Below, piece after piece: positions 42,746-50,835 of a stretch of 64,000 bases of DNA. The stretch comes from CBDCFT01 sp965216365 (GTDB lineage: Bacteria; Pseudomonadota; Gammaproteobacteria; Arenicellales; CBDCFT01). Below the pieces are notes generated by a model. The model did no database searches. It saw nothing but the letters and a program-made list of their open reading frames with translations, and was not told where the DNA came from. Made by a program: the position numbers and the translations under genes. Position 1 is the stretch's first letter. Each line of letters begins with the position of its first letter. The stretch covers positions 124,001 through 188,000 of the forward strand of contig CBDCFT010000013.1 of NCBI GenBank assembly GCA_965216365.1, read 5' to 3'.

Positions 42746-43555
42746 TTAAATCTCAGCGCTTAATGCACTCTTGGGTGCATAGTTAGTTTTACTACTTGCT
42801 GACTCTTCAACTCGTTTACGCAGCTGCGAAAAATATTCAAGCATACTATTGCCGACTAGCTGTATCTCATCTGGGTCGAACTGAATTCTTTGTATGTCAG
42901 AAAGGTCTGGTTTAATGTCTCGCGGTGTTGCACCAGAAACTTGTTTGCGTAGACGATCATTGCAAGTCGCAGCATCGTGAACGATTACGTTTCTAGCTGC
43001 TTGTGCCATGATTATGTTGTTAGTGATAGCATCTTTTTCCACCGATATACTGAAATACTTTTTGAATGCACGATTGATGCTCTTCATATCTTGAAACGAG
43101 ATATCATTCTTTTCGGCAACAAGTTGACCAATTCGTCCATCCAATCTGTAATCGAAGTCTTCAAGTTCTCGAACGGACAATTTAAATTCTTCACCTTCAA
43201 GTTCATTGGATTGGCCTGTGTCGATTAACTTGTCGATTGCACTACGAAATAATTCGGCAACGCTAGAAGCGAACACTGACACTAATAAAACGACGCATTG
43301 ATTGAATATGGTTTCGTATTTCGGGCGTAGGGACTCGTTACTACGAACGTTTTCTAACATAGTCAGCGTGTTCGAAGCCATCAAATGGGGATTATCTATG
43401 CCAATCTTCGACAATTTGTCCTGTAATTCTCGAATAGCAGTGATTGAGAAATCTAGGATCACGTTGTCGAATTCTGCGAGTTGCTTAACGTCCTCGACGT
43501 TCTTTTTCAGCGTTGTCTCAATTAAAGCAAAGGAAACTTCCATAAACTTTGACAT
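42746..43555 (-). CDS. HEPN-like domain protein of unknown function
   Basis: About 269 residues, all helical with no membrane segment. The C-terminal half contains IIMAQAARNVIVHDAATCNDRLRK-type sequence with RNVIVH, a match to the R-x4-H motif of HEPN RNases, as in the MAE_28990/MAE_18760-like group. The start is uncertain: ATG at 43555 (MSKFMEVSFALIETT) or a GTG at 43603. Base composition is more AT-rich than the neighbours, which hints at transfer. No nucleotidyltransferase or antitoxin partner is adjacent; a HIT protein lies upstream on the same strand. Nuclease function is inferred. Confidence 0.6.
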   Translation of the reverse strand: MSKFMEVSFALIETTLKKNVEDVKQLAEFDNVILDFSITAIRELQDKLSKIGIDNPHLMASNTLTMLENVRSNESLRPKYETIFNQCVVLLVSVFASSVAELFRSAIDKLIDTGQSNELEGEEFKLSVRELEDFDYRLDGRIGQLVAEKNDISFQDMKSINRAFKKYFSISVEKDAITNNIIMAQAARNVIVHDAATCNDRLRKQVSGATPRDIKPDLSDIQRIQFDPDEIQLVGNSMLEYFSQLRKRVEESASSKTNYAPKSALSAEI

Positions 43556-43683
43556 TTTCAGTCCGTGTAGGGCACGGAGAGGAACGAACCGCACCATTCG
43601 CACTTGACGGAACGGGAGATGGGCAGCAGCAAAGAGAGCTTCATTTCACGTGTCCGGTCGAACGCAGATGTAGGGGCGACATC

Positions 43684-44112
43684 TCACCAATGCCCGATTA
43701 TATGTTTGCACAGATCGTCCCGTTCCCCCGGTGTCAATTCACGCGACTCTTTCAGTTTTGGCGGCCCAGGCCATCCATGATCAGGTATTGTTAATCCGCA
43801 GGCGCTGCGTTCCGCCGCGTAACGCGGGAAAACATGAAAGTGCACGTTCGGATCGACCATCATGAGCATGAGGTAGTTGATCTTGTCGTAATTGACTATG
43901 GCGCTCAGCGAACGCTCAATGTCACCAATGACTGTTCCCATTTCTTCGAAAGTGCCGGTGGTGAGATTGGAGAATGCAGTGGCATCGGATTTCGCGCACA
44001 ACACGAGAGAACCGAGGGTCACCTGTTGCTCGCGCAACAATACGACCCAGTGTTCGTATTCTCGTATCAAGGTTTCAGGATGTCCGAAACGTAAAATGGT
44101 CTGGTTCGGCAT
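43684..44112 (-). CDS. HIT family protein with a variant active-site motif
   Basis: The 142-residue HIT protein has FGHPETLIREYEHWVVLLREQQVTLGSLVLCAK and the catalytic region DPNVHFHVFPRYA. In typical HIT hydrolases the motif is HxHxHxx; here the first His is Asn (NVHFHVF), the catalytic and following His being kept. Such proteins are nucleoside phosphate hydrolases or transferases such as AP4A phosphorylase-like enzymes. No operon partner was identified. The space to the next gene (44113-44387) shows no gene. Confidence 0.85.
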   Translation of the reverse strand: MPNQTILRFGHPETLIREYEHWVVLLREQQVTLGSLVLCAKSDATAFSNLTTGTFEEMGTVIGDIERSLSAIVNYDKINYLMLMMVDPNVHFHVFPRYAAERSACGLTIPDHGWPGPPKLKESRELTPGERDDLCKHIIGHW

Positions 44113-44387
44113 TGTTTCTCCTCTGGTTTGGCGTTAGCTAATCTATTTACGAATCTTAACACGCCATCATTTCACGTCTGAATTGCAAACATCGTGACTG
44201 GCAGGTATCGCCTGCTCATTAGCGTTGACATTGAATCCATCTGGGATTGCAGGAGCAAGTGACTGTCTCGCGAATACGTTAATTCCCATCGTTACAAATT
44301 GATACAAATCGTTACCGCGACGAAAAGAATAGTAGTCGATCAATCTTTACTATCTGCAACGTAACTTAACAAACTGGAGATTGAAAC

Positions 44388-44864
44388 ATGAAAAAAGTAA
44401 CGAAAGTGGTATTAGTGTCATTAGCGGGCCTTGGTATTGTAGGTGGCGCGGCGGCCTATGCGGGTTCAAAAGGCGGATGTGGATTCGGACACGGCCCGGG
44501 TCATCGCATGGGTGGCCACATGGTCGAGCGGGTGAGCGACAAACTGGATCTCACCGTTGAGCAAGAGGGAAAACTCGATAACGTTTTTCTTGAAATGCGT
44601 CAGATGCGTCGCGATGTCATGCGTGATCGAAAAGATAACATGCAGGAAGTCATGAGCCTGTTGGATGCACCAAGTCTTGATCAGGAGAAAGCCCTGGCCA
44701 TGTTCAATGACAAAGCGGACGCCATAAAGCAGCATGCGCCGGAGATTGTCGCAGCGATGGCAGACTTTAGCGATAGCTTGTCGCCTGAACAGAAGCAGCA
44801 GGCACAAGAGATGATGCAACATCGGTTCGATCGTCACGAAAAACGTCACGATGACGGTGAATAG
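44388..44864 (+). CDS. Spy/CpxP-like periplasmic protein, His-rich
   Basis: The 158-residue protein has a signal peptide (VVLVSLAGLGIVGGAAAYA) and then GCGFGHGPGHRMGGHM, a His-rich patch, followed by the long helices of the Spy family (DLTVEQEGKLDNVFLEMRQMRR, LSPEQKQQAQEMM). It ends RHEKRHDDGE, again His-rich. Spy/CpxP/ZraP proteins are periplasmic chaperones or metal-binding regulators of two-component systems. A system of that kind is encoded next. Metal binding is inferred. Confidence 0.88.
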   Translation: MKKVTKVVLVSLAGLGIVGGAAAYAGSKGGCGFGHGPGHRMGGHMVERVSDKLDLTVEQEGKLDNVFLEMRQMRRDVMRDRKDNMQEVMSLLDAPSLDQEKALAMFNDKADAIKQHAPEIVAAMADFSDSLSPEQKQQAQEMMQHRFDRHEKRHDDGE

Positions 44865-44918
44865 ACGTTCGTTAGCACAAGCTTGTTTGTAACGTTTCAC
44901 TAAACTATCTTCCGGATG

Positions 44919-44947
44919 CGCCGTGGGCGGTTATGCCATCCACGGCG
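44919..44947 (+). terminator. Stem-loop after the Spy-like gene
   Basis: CGCCGTGG (44919-44926) and CCACGGCG (44940-44947) form a perfect 8-bp stem, followed by TGTTTGCTTTT. It could end the Spy transcript or act as an attenuator before the response regulator gene. Confidence 0.5.
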
Positions 44948-45006
44948 TGTTTGCTTTTACGCGTCAAGGTGTTCGTTTTCACTCAATAACAAACGATAAT
45001 CCCGCC

Positions 45007-45684
45007 ATGTATCGAATTCTGCTCATTGACGACGACGAACGCCTGGCCGGGCCACTCAAAACCTATTTCGAACGCTTCGAACTGGAATTGGTCAATGCCA
45101 CTCATCCTGCAGAAGGTCTTGAACTTTTAAACAGTAATAATATCGACTTGGTGATTCTGGATGTCATGTTGCCGGATATGGATGGGTTTGAGGTTTGCCG
45201 CACCATTCGTAAGTCCAGCGAAGTTCCCGTAATCATGTTGACCGCCCGCGGAGAAGTAACCGACCGCGTGGTCGGGCTTGAGATCGGTGCGGATGACTAT
45301 CTGCCCAAACCGTTCGAACCGCGCGAATTGGTGGCACGTATACATAATGTGTTGAAGCGTGCGAAACCGTCCGATTCTTACACGACAAAACTTGCATTTA
45401 CTCGTCTGGATATCGATCTTGATCAACGGCAGGTAGTCATCGACGGCGAACCGGTGAATCTGACCACAACGGAATACCAGTTGCTCGTGTTGCTGGCGCA
45501 ACAACCGGGTAAAAATTTTACCCGTGACGATATTCTAAACCAGTTGAAAGGAATCGATGCCGAGATTTATTCCCGTTCCGTCGATATCCAAATCAGCCGT
45601 CTGCGTCAAAAACTCAAACCGCTGGATTGTATTAAAACCGTCTGGGGTTCGGGTTATACATTCGTAGAACCAAAAAACCGATGA
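45007..45684 (+). CDS. OmpR-family response regulator (CpxR-like)
   Basis: The 225-residue protein has a receiver domain (RILLIDDDERLAGPLKTYFE, phospho-acceptor D52 in LVILDVMLPDMDGFE, MLTARGEVTDRVVGLEIGADDYLPKPFEP) and a winged-helix DNA-binding domain (VNLTTTEYQLLVLLAQQPGK, RSVDIQISRLRQKL, IKTVWGSGYTFVEP). ATG at 45007 is chosen because it gives the canonical start; an upstream GTG would add 28 odd residues. The kinase gene overlaps its stop by 4 nt. Confidence 0.95.
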   Translation: MYRILLIDDDERLAGPLKTYFERFELELVNATHPAEGLELLNSNNIDLVILDVMLPDMDGFEVCRTIRKSSEVPVIMLTARGEVTDRVVGLEIGADDYLPKPFEPRELVARIHNVLKRAKPSDSYTTKLAFTRLDIDLDQRQVVIDGEPVNLTTTEYQLLVLLAQQPGKNFTRDDILNQLKGIDAEIYSRSVDIQISRLRQKLKPLDCIKTVWGSGYTFVEPKNR

Positions 45685-47033
45685 CCGCCTTGCAACGATT
45701 ACGCTACTCGCTGACCGCCCGTGTCATGTTGTTGTTCGCCGTAACGGCAGTGGTGATTGTAATCATCATGAGTGCGACCATCAGTCTGGCGTTAAAACAT
45801 CAATTCGATCGTAGCTTGCGACCGCATATCGCGCAGTATCTATCCTACCTGCAAGAGGAAATTGGCGTGCCACCGGACATAGAGCGTGCACGCGAACTGA
45901 CACGGCGTCTGCCGGTGAATATTTATATCAGCGGCCCGCAGGTGAACTGGTCATCCACCGGTTTGCCGCTCGACCTGAGTAAAATCGATTTTCACGAACA
46001 CCGGCATCATATTAAACCCGATAAACACCGCACTAGAGCTACCGGCCGGGTAAAACGCGGAGAATACAGGCACAGAACCATACTAAAAACGCGAGCCGGC
46101 AATCACGATGTTTATTATGAAATCCAGCGTCGCGCGGGTCCGGGTGCAGGCCGCTGGATTGCACCGGTGGCATTACTGTTAATACTGGCGGTGTTGTACC
46201 TGTGCTATCGATTCGTGCGCTGGATTTTTAAACCGGTACAAACCATTCAACAAGGCGTGCAACAGTTTGCCGCCGGTGACCTTGATCATCGTATTGTGCT
46301 GCAACGCAAAGATGAACTGGGTACGCTTGGCGACAGCGTGAATCGTATGGCGGCGGAGTTGCAAAAAATGCTGGAAGCAAAACGCCAGTTGTTGCTTGCA
46401 ATCAGTCACGAGTTGCGCTCACCGATAACGCGGGCGAAAGTGTCAACGGAATTATTGGATGAATCCAAACTGAGGGATGAAATAAACAAGGATCTGACCG
46501 AGATGGAATCGCTGGTTGCGGACTTGCTCGAATCCGAACGATTGAACACCCGGCACAGTGTGTTGAACAAAGAACCGGTATCGTTACACGAGTTGTTTGA
46601 GAGTGTGGTCAACAAACATTTTTCGCAAAGTCGTTTGGATGTAAATCTGCCGCCACAGGAACACTATGTGCTGGTTGACGTGGCGCGCGTAAAGTTATTG
46701 CTGGTAAATCTGATTAACAACGCTTTGCAACACAGCGAAGCGGATAGTTCGCCACCACGTGTGAGCGCAACCATTACGGATGATATACTGAGCATCATGA
46801 TAACGGATCATGGCGCCGGCATTGCGGCGGAACATATTCCTCATTTGACGGAGCCATTCTATCGCGTTGATCGTTCGCGGCAGCGCAAAACCGGCGGTTA
46901 CGGACTCGGATTGTATCTGTGCCAGGTCGTGGCCCAGGCCCACGGTGGAAAGCTCTCAATTGACAGCCATTTGGGAAAAGGCACCACCGTAACGGTGACC
47001 ATTCCACTCGGTAGCGACAAACCGGTTCACTGA
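45681..47033 (+). CDS. Sensor histidine kinase with a His-rich periplasmic loop
   Basis: The 450-residue kinase has helix 1 at about 14-38, a periplasmic loop to about 158, helix 2 at 160-178, a HAMP domain (KPVQTIQQGVQQFAAGDLDH), HisKA with H243 in AISHELRSPITRAK, and an HATPase with NLINNALQHS, DHGAGI and GYGLGLYLCQ. The loop holds FHEHRHHIKPDKH, dense in His. This resembles metal-sensing kinases and fits the His-rich Spy protein upstream. The start overlaps the regulator stop by 4 nt. Confidence 0.93.
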   Translation: MTALQRLRYSLTARVMLLFAVTAVVIVIIMSATISLALKHQFDRSLRPHIAQYLSYLQEEIGVPPDIERARELTRRLPVNIYISGPQVNWSSTGLPLDLSKIDFHEHRHHIKPDKHRTRATGRVKRGEYRHRTILKTRAGNHDVYYEIQRRAGPGAGRWIAPVALLLILAVLYLCYRFVRWIFKPVQTIQQGVQQFAAGDLDHRIVLQRKDELGTLGDSVNRMAAELQKMLEAKRQLLLAISHELRSPITRAKVSTELLDESKLRDEINKDLTEMESLVADLLESERLNTRHSVLNKEPVSLHELFESVVNKHFSQSRLDVNLPPQEHYVLVDVARVKLLLVNLINNALQHSEADSSPPRVSATITDDILSIMITDHGAGIAAEHIPHLTEPFYRVDRSRQRKTGGYGLGLYLCQVVAQAHGGKLSIDSHLGKGTTVTVTIPLGSDKPVH

Positions 47034-47153
47034 CCCGCTTGTTCACACCAGCTTCAGGTAAGACAACGACAATCGAAGTGTTAATATTCATTTAATAGTA
47101 GTCCGTTTTTTATCAATTTCTAACTCAACCATCTTCATCAACAGGAGTCGTCA

Positions 47154-47693
47154 ATGCGTTCGTCTAAAAGTCTGTCCAAGTATTTGTTCGTTTTGATTAT
47201 CGGTGTCATGTCAACACCTGCTCTGGCGCTCGAAAACGGCGACCCCGGCTTTTATTTTGGTGTGGGCGCCAATCGGTTAACCGTTGACGACAGCGATATT
47301 GACGATAGCGATACCACGTTTAGCGGGCGTATCGGCTATATGTTTACCTCCATTATTGGCGTAGAAGGACGGTTTATCGATCTGGGCAGCTTCAAAGAAG
47401 ACAATGCAAAACTGGATGCTGACGGCATTGCAGCGGCATTGGTTTTAAGCGTGCCGGTTGGGTTTATCGACCTTTATGGCAAACTGGGCGTTATTCGGGT
47501 GGAGGGTGAACTGGAACTGGATACACCTTTCGGCAGCATTAAAGAAGACGGTGACGCAGCCGAGGCTTTTGCCGGAGTCGGCGTGGAATTCGATACAGGC
47601 ACCCTAAACATATTTGGCGAGTATTCCCGAATCGATAATGAACTGGATATCGATATTGATGTTATTACCGCCGGCCTCAAGTTTGAATTCTAA
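47154..47693 (+). CDS. Outer-membrane beta-barrel protein (OmpA/OprF-like barrel, short)
   Basis: The 179-residue protein has a signal peptide (LFVLIIGVMSTPALA), repeated aromatic/Gly strand patterns (GFYFGVGANRLTVDD, FSGRIGYMFTSIIGVEGRFID, FIDLYGKLGVIRV, AFAGVGVEFDTG, FGEYSRIDNELDID) and a C-terminal Phe (GLKFEF), the barrel-insertion signal. An eight-stranded porin-like barrel is likely. It lies 120 nt after the kinase and may be regulated with it. Confidence 0.85.
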   Translation: MRSSKSLSKYLFVLIIGVMSTPALALENGDPGFYFGVGANRLTVDDSDIDDSDTTFSGRIGYMFTSIIGVEGRFIDLGSFKEDNAKLDADGIAAALVLSVPVGFIDLYGKLGVIRVEGELELDTPFGSIKEDGDAAEAFAGVGVEFDTGTLNIFGEYSRIDNELDIDIDVITAGLKFEF

Positions 47694-47725
47694 ACGCTAA
47701 GCGGTTCCGCATTTCTCAGTTTGCA

Positions 47726-47745
47726 GGCGGGAGTTTACTCCCGCC
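47726..47745. terminator. Stem-loop after the outer-membrane protein gene
   Basis: GGCGGGAG (47726-47733), loop TTTA, and CTCCCGCC (47738-47745) form a perfect 8-bp GC-rich stem 33 nt after the stop codon. No T run follows, so termination may be factor-dependent or the hairpin may simply protect the 3-prime end. Confidence 0.5.
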
Positions 47746-47924
47746 ATTAACCCAGGCGGGTAGGTTAAGCCTTCCTCTTTGGGTAGTCCGTTTTTAAACT
47801 CATTGTTATACACTGCAACACATGGCCGCTTATGCTATCGCGCTATCGCGCACTGAGACTCTAAGGTATTTATAATGCAGGCATTCGATAAATCGGTGTT
47901 TCTGCCAATGGGTTTGACAAATCC

Positions 47925-49290
47925 ATGAGTTTCGCTGTTTTTGGGCGACAGGTGATGTGCGGTGTTGCCGTACTCTGCGTCGTCGTGTGGGGTGGTGTTG
48001 TTCATGCGGCGTTGCCTGTCGCGGTAGATGGCCAGCCGCTGCCGAGTCTTGCGCCCATGCTCGATGAAGTGCGCCCGTCGGTTGTGAATATTTCCACAGT
48101 CGGTCGCACGCGAATTCCGGACAATCCGCTCTACAGCGATCCATTTTTTCGTCGTTTTTTTGGGTGAACCACGCTCGCGGCCGAGCCAGAGTCTGGGTTC
48201 CGGGGTTATTGTGGATGCAGACGAGGGATTCGTTATTACCAACCATCATGTAATTGAGAATTCCGATGCCATATTAGTCACCTTGTCGGATTCACGCTCC
48301 TTTGAAGCGGAGTTGGTGGGTACCGACCCGGACTCGGAAGTCGCTGTTATTAAAATCTCCGCCGAAGGTTTGACGGCTATCGATGTTGGGGATTCTGACG
48401 CCTTGCGTGTGGGCGATTTTGTGGTGGCCATTGGCAGTCCATTCGGCCTGAGTCAAACCGTGACCTCGGGTATTGTCAGTGCGCTGGGTCGCAGCGGGTT
48501 GTTCGAAGGCTACGAAGACTTCATTCAAACCGATGCATCGATCAACCCGGGGAATTCAGGTGGTGCGCTGGTGAATCTGCGCGGCGAGCTAGTCGGTGTT
48601 AACACGGCTATCGTCGCGCCTGGTGGCGGCAGTGTCGGTATCGGCTTCGCCATTCCGGTAAACATGATTCGTAACCTGATGATGCAAATCATCGAATACG
48701 GCGAAGTGCGGCGCGGTCATTTGGGCGTGCGCGTGCAGGATTTAACACCGGAGCTGGCCCAGGCGTTTAATATCGATGCACAAGGCGGCGCCGTTATCTC
48801 GCAGGTGTTGCCCGAGTCGGCCGCCGAGGAGGCGGGCCTGCGCGAGGGCGATGTTATTGTCGGCGTAGACGGTTACGCAGTGGATGGCGCATCCGATCTG
48901 CGCAATACGGTAGGTTTATTGCGCGCGGGTGAGCGGGCCAAGCTCGATGTGCTGCGTGATGGTGAACGTTTGACCATAAAATCAAAAATCAAAGCGCCCG
49001 AGTCCATTCGACGCACCGGCGAACGTGTCAGTTCGCGCCTCGAAGGCGCCAGCCTGTCCGATCTGGCGCCGACCGCCGAACGTCCTGAGGGCGCAGTCGT
49101 GGTCGTCGAAGTGGAGCCGGGCAGCCCGGCCTGGCAGGCGGGATTGCGCAAAGACGATATCATTGTTTCGGTGAATCGCCTGCGTGTCAGCAATGTCGAA
49201 GACATGCGCGAAGCCGTGCGGCGAAATCAAAAAGCGCTGTTACTTAATATTCAACGTGCCGGTGGCGCACTCTTTTTAGTAATTCGATAA
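47925..49290 (+). pseudogene. DegQ/HtrA-like periplasmic serine protease, frame broken by one inserted base (likely sequence error)
   Basis: The signal peptide (CGVAVLCVVVWGGVVHAAL) and RPSVVNISTVGRTR are in the first frame. At the 7-T run 48155-48161 one extra T shifts the frame; with six T it reads RRFLGEPRSRPSQSLGSGVIV. The second frame gives NHHVIENSDAILVTLSD (His), DSEVAVIKI (Asp), INPGNSGGALVN (Ser) and IGFAIPVNMI, then two PDZ regions (RRGHLGVRVQDLTPELAQAF, GDVIVGVDGYAVDG; VVEVEPGSPAWQAGLRKDD, MREAVRRNQ). Corrected length is about 454 residues, typical for DegQ/DegP. Periplasmic quality control is the expected role. Confidence 0.92.
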
Positions 49291-49307
49291 CGAGATTTTA
49301 CAAGAAT

Positions 49308-49977
49308 ATGCCTGACTATTTAATTGCCCCGTCGATATTGTCGGCGGATTTCGCCCGCCTCGGAGAAGAAGTGGACGCTGTGCTGGCAGCCGGCGCGAAC
49401 ATAGTCCATTTCGATGTAATGGACAATCACTACGTGCCCAATCTCACCATCGGCCCGCTTGTCTGTGAAGCCTTGCGTAACCACGGTGTTGAAGCGCCAA
49501 TCGACGTGCATTTAATGATTAAACCGGTGGACAGGATTATTCCCTGACTTTGCCAAAGCCGGTGCGTCGTACATTACCTTCCATCCAGAGGCCAGCGAAC
49601 ATATCGACCGCACGCTGCAGTTGATTCACGAATGCGGTTGTAAAGCCGGTCTGGTGTTTAATCCCGCTACGCCGCTGGATGCGCTGACTCATGTCATGGA
49701 CAAGGTTGATATGGTTTTGCTCATGTCCGTCAATCCGGGATTTGGAGGTCAGAGTTTCATTCCTTATGTGCTGGATAAGCTACGCGCCGCGCGCGATCTC
49801 ATTACACAAAGCGGGCGTGACATTCGTCTCGAAATTGATGGTGGTGTAAAAATCGACAATATCAAATCCATTGCCCAGGCCGGTGCCGATACCTTCGTTG
49901 CCGGTTCTGCGATTTTCGGCACCGACGACTATGTCGAAACCATCGCTAAAATGCGTGATCAATTGGCACAAGCGTAG
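49308..49977 (+). pseudogene. rpe: Ribulose-phosphate 3-epimerase, frame broken by one inserted base (likely sequence error)
   Basis: Rpe interconverts ribulose and xylulose 5-phosphate. The first frame gives IAPSILSADFARLGEEV, VHFDVMDNHYVPNLTIGP and IDVHLMIKPVDRIIP. At 49542-49544 there is one C too many; with two C it continues IIPDFAKAGASYITFHPEAS. The second frame gives AGLVFNPATPLDAL, VLLMSVNPGFGGQSFIP, LEIDGGVKIDN and VAGSAIFGTDDY. Corrected length is 222 residues, normal. It directly precedes gph, as in Pseudomonas. Confidence 0.95.
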
Positions 49978-49982
49978 ATTCA

Positions 49983-50702
49983 ATGACAATACAATTATTG
50001 AATGCCCGTGCGGTTGCGGATGAAAATCGTTTCCCATTAGCGGTCAAAGGCGTATTGTTTGATCTCGATGGAACACTGGTCGATAGTGCGCCGGATTTGG
50101 CCGGCGCCACCAACGCCATGTTGCAGGATCTTGGCCGGTCCACAGTTGAGGTCGAACAAGTGCGTGGGTGGGTTGGCGATGGTGCGAAGAAATTGGTTGA
50201 ATATGTTTTACTCGAAGGTGATTCACAAACGAGTACCGAGACCATAGAACGCGGCTTCGAATTATTTTTTCAGCATTACGCGCGCATGGTGTGTGATCAA
50301 AGCCAGCCTTATCCCGGTGTAATGCAATCCATCAAGAACCTGAATGAGCTAGGTATTCAGATGGGTTGTGTTACCAATAAACCGGATCGTTTTACCCGGC
50401 CGTTGTTGGAACAATTGAGCCTCGATAAATTTTTCTCATCCATCGTGTCCGGTGACACCTGCGCAGCTAAAAAACCCGATCCCATGCCCCTGTTGAAGGC
50501 CTGTGAAGTCATGGGTGTAACGCATGACGTATGCGTACTGGTGGGGGACTCAGCCAACGATATTCTGGCTGCCCAGGCGGCAAAAATGCCGGTAATCTGC
50601 GTTTCCTATGGATACAATCGTGGGGTAAACTTGGACGCAATGAACCCGGGCGCTGTCATCGATAAATTTGAGGAATTGCCGCCGTTATTGACTAAAGCGT
50701 AA
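49983..50702 (+). CDS. gph: Phosphoglycolate phosphatase
   Basis: Gph removes phosphate from 2-phosphoglycolate, often made by DNA repair. The 239-residue HAD hydrolase has VLFDLDGTLVDSAPDLAGA (nucleophile Asp), VRGWVGDGAKKLVEYVL, VTNKPDRFTRPLLEQLSL, AAKKPDPMPLLKACE (Lys) and VLVGDSANDILAAQAA (acidic motif). It begins 5 nt after rpe and is followed by the trp leader and trpE. Confidence 0.95.
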   Translation: MTIQLLNARAVADENRFPLAVKGVLFDLDGTLVDSAPDLAGATNAMLQDLGRSTVEVEQVRGWVGDGAKKLVEYVLLEGDSQTSTETIERGFELFFQHYARMVCDQSQPYPGVMQSIKNLNELGIQMGCVTNKPDRFTRPLLEQLSLDKFFSSIVSGDTCAAKKPDPMPLLKACEVMGVTHDVCVLVGDSANDILAAQAAKMPVICVSYGYNRGVNLDAMNPGAVIDKFEELPPLLTKA

Positions 50703-50732
50703 ATATATACGGCAGCTCATATCAGGCACTTA

Positions 50733-50804
50733 ATGAATTTTCTTTTACACACCGCACTCGATTTTTCTCTCAGCGTCTCCCGCCAGACTTGCGTCTGGTG
50801 GTAG
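50733..50804 (+). CDS. trpL: Candidate trp operon leader peptide
   Basis: A 23-codon frame begins ATG at 50733 and ends Val-Trp-Trp-stop (GTC TGG TGG TAG, 50793-50804). It is 32 nt before trpE. Tandem Trp codons right before the stop of a short frame upstream of trpE are the mark of translation-coupled attenuation. The ribosome binding site is weak (CAGG). A hairpin capped by T-rich sequence follows. It was too short for a normal gene call. Confidence 0.75.
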   Translation: MNFLLHTALDFSLSVSRQTCVWW

Positions 50805-50821
50805 CGGCGCATTTTTTCTTT
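50780..50821 (+). promoter_or_regulatory. Candidate trp attenuator hairpin
   Basis: CAGAC-TTGC-GTCTG (50784-50797) is a stem whose outer part can add CCGC/GCGG (50780-50783, 50804-50807), followed two to three bases later by ATTTTTTCTTT. The Trp codons of the leader peptide lie at the 3-prime side of the stem, so ribosome position could alter folding. The trpE start has no clear ribosome binding site. Confidence 0.55.
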
Positions 50822-50835
50822 AACTTTTCCAAATC

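Noticed and set aside
43650..43684. GATGT/ACATC inverted repeat downstream of the HIT gene as a mobile-element end
   Set aside because: A single short 5-bp repeat with no transposase or matching partner end.
48155..48161. Programmed ribosomal frameshift at the T run in the DegQ-like gene
   Set aside because: No stimulatory structure was recognised, the family does not use frameshifting, and eight similar indels elsewhere suggest sequence error.
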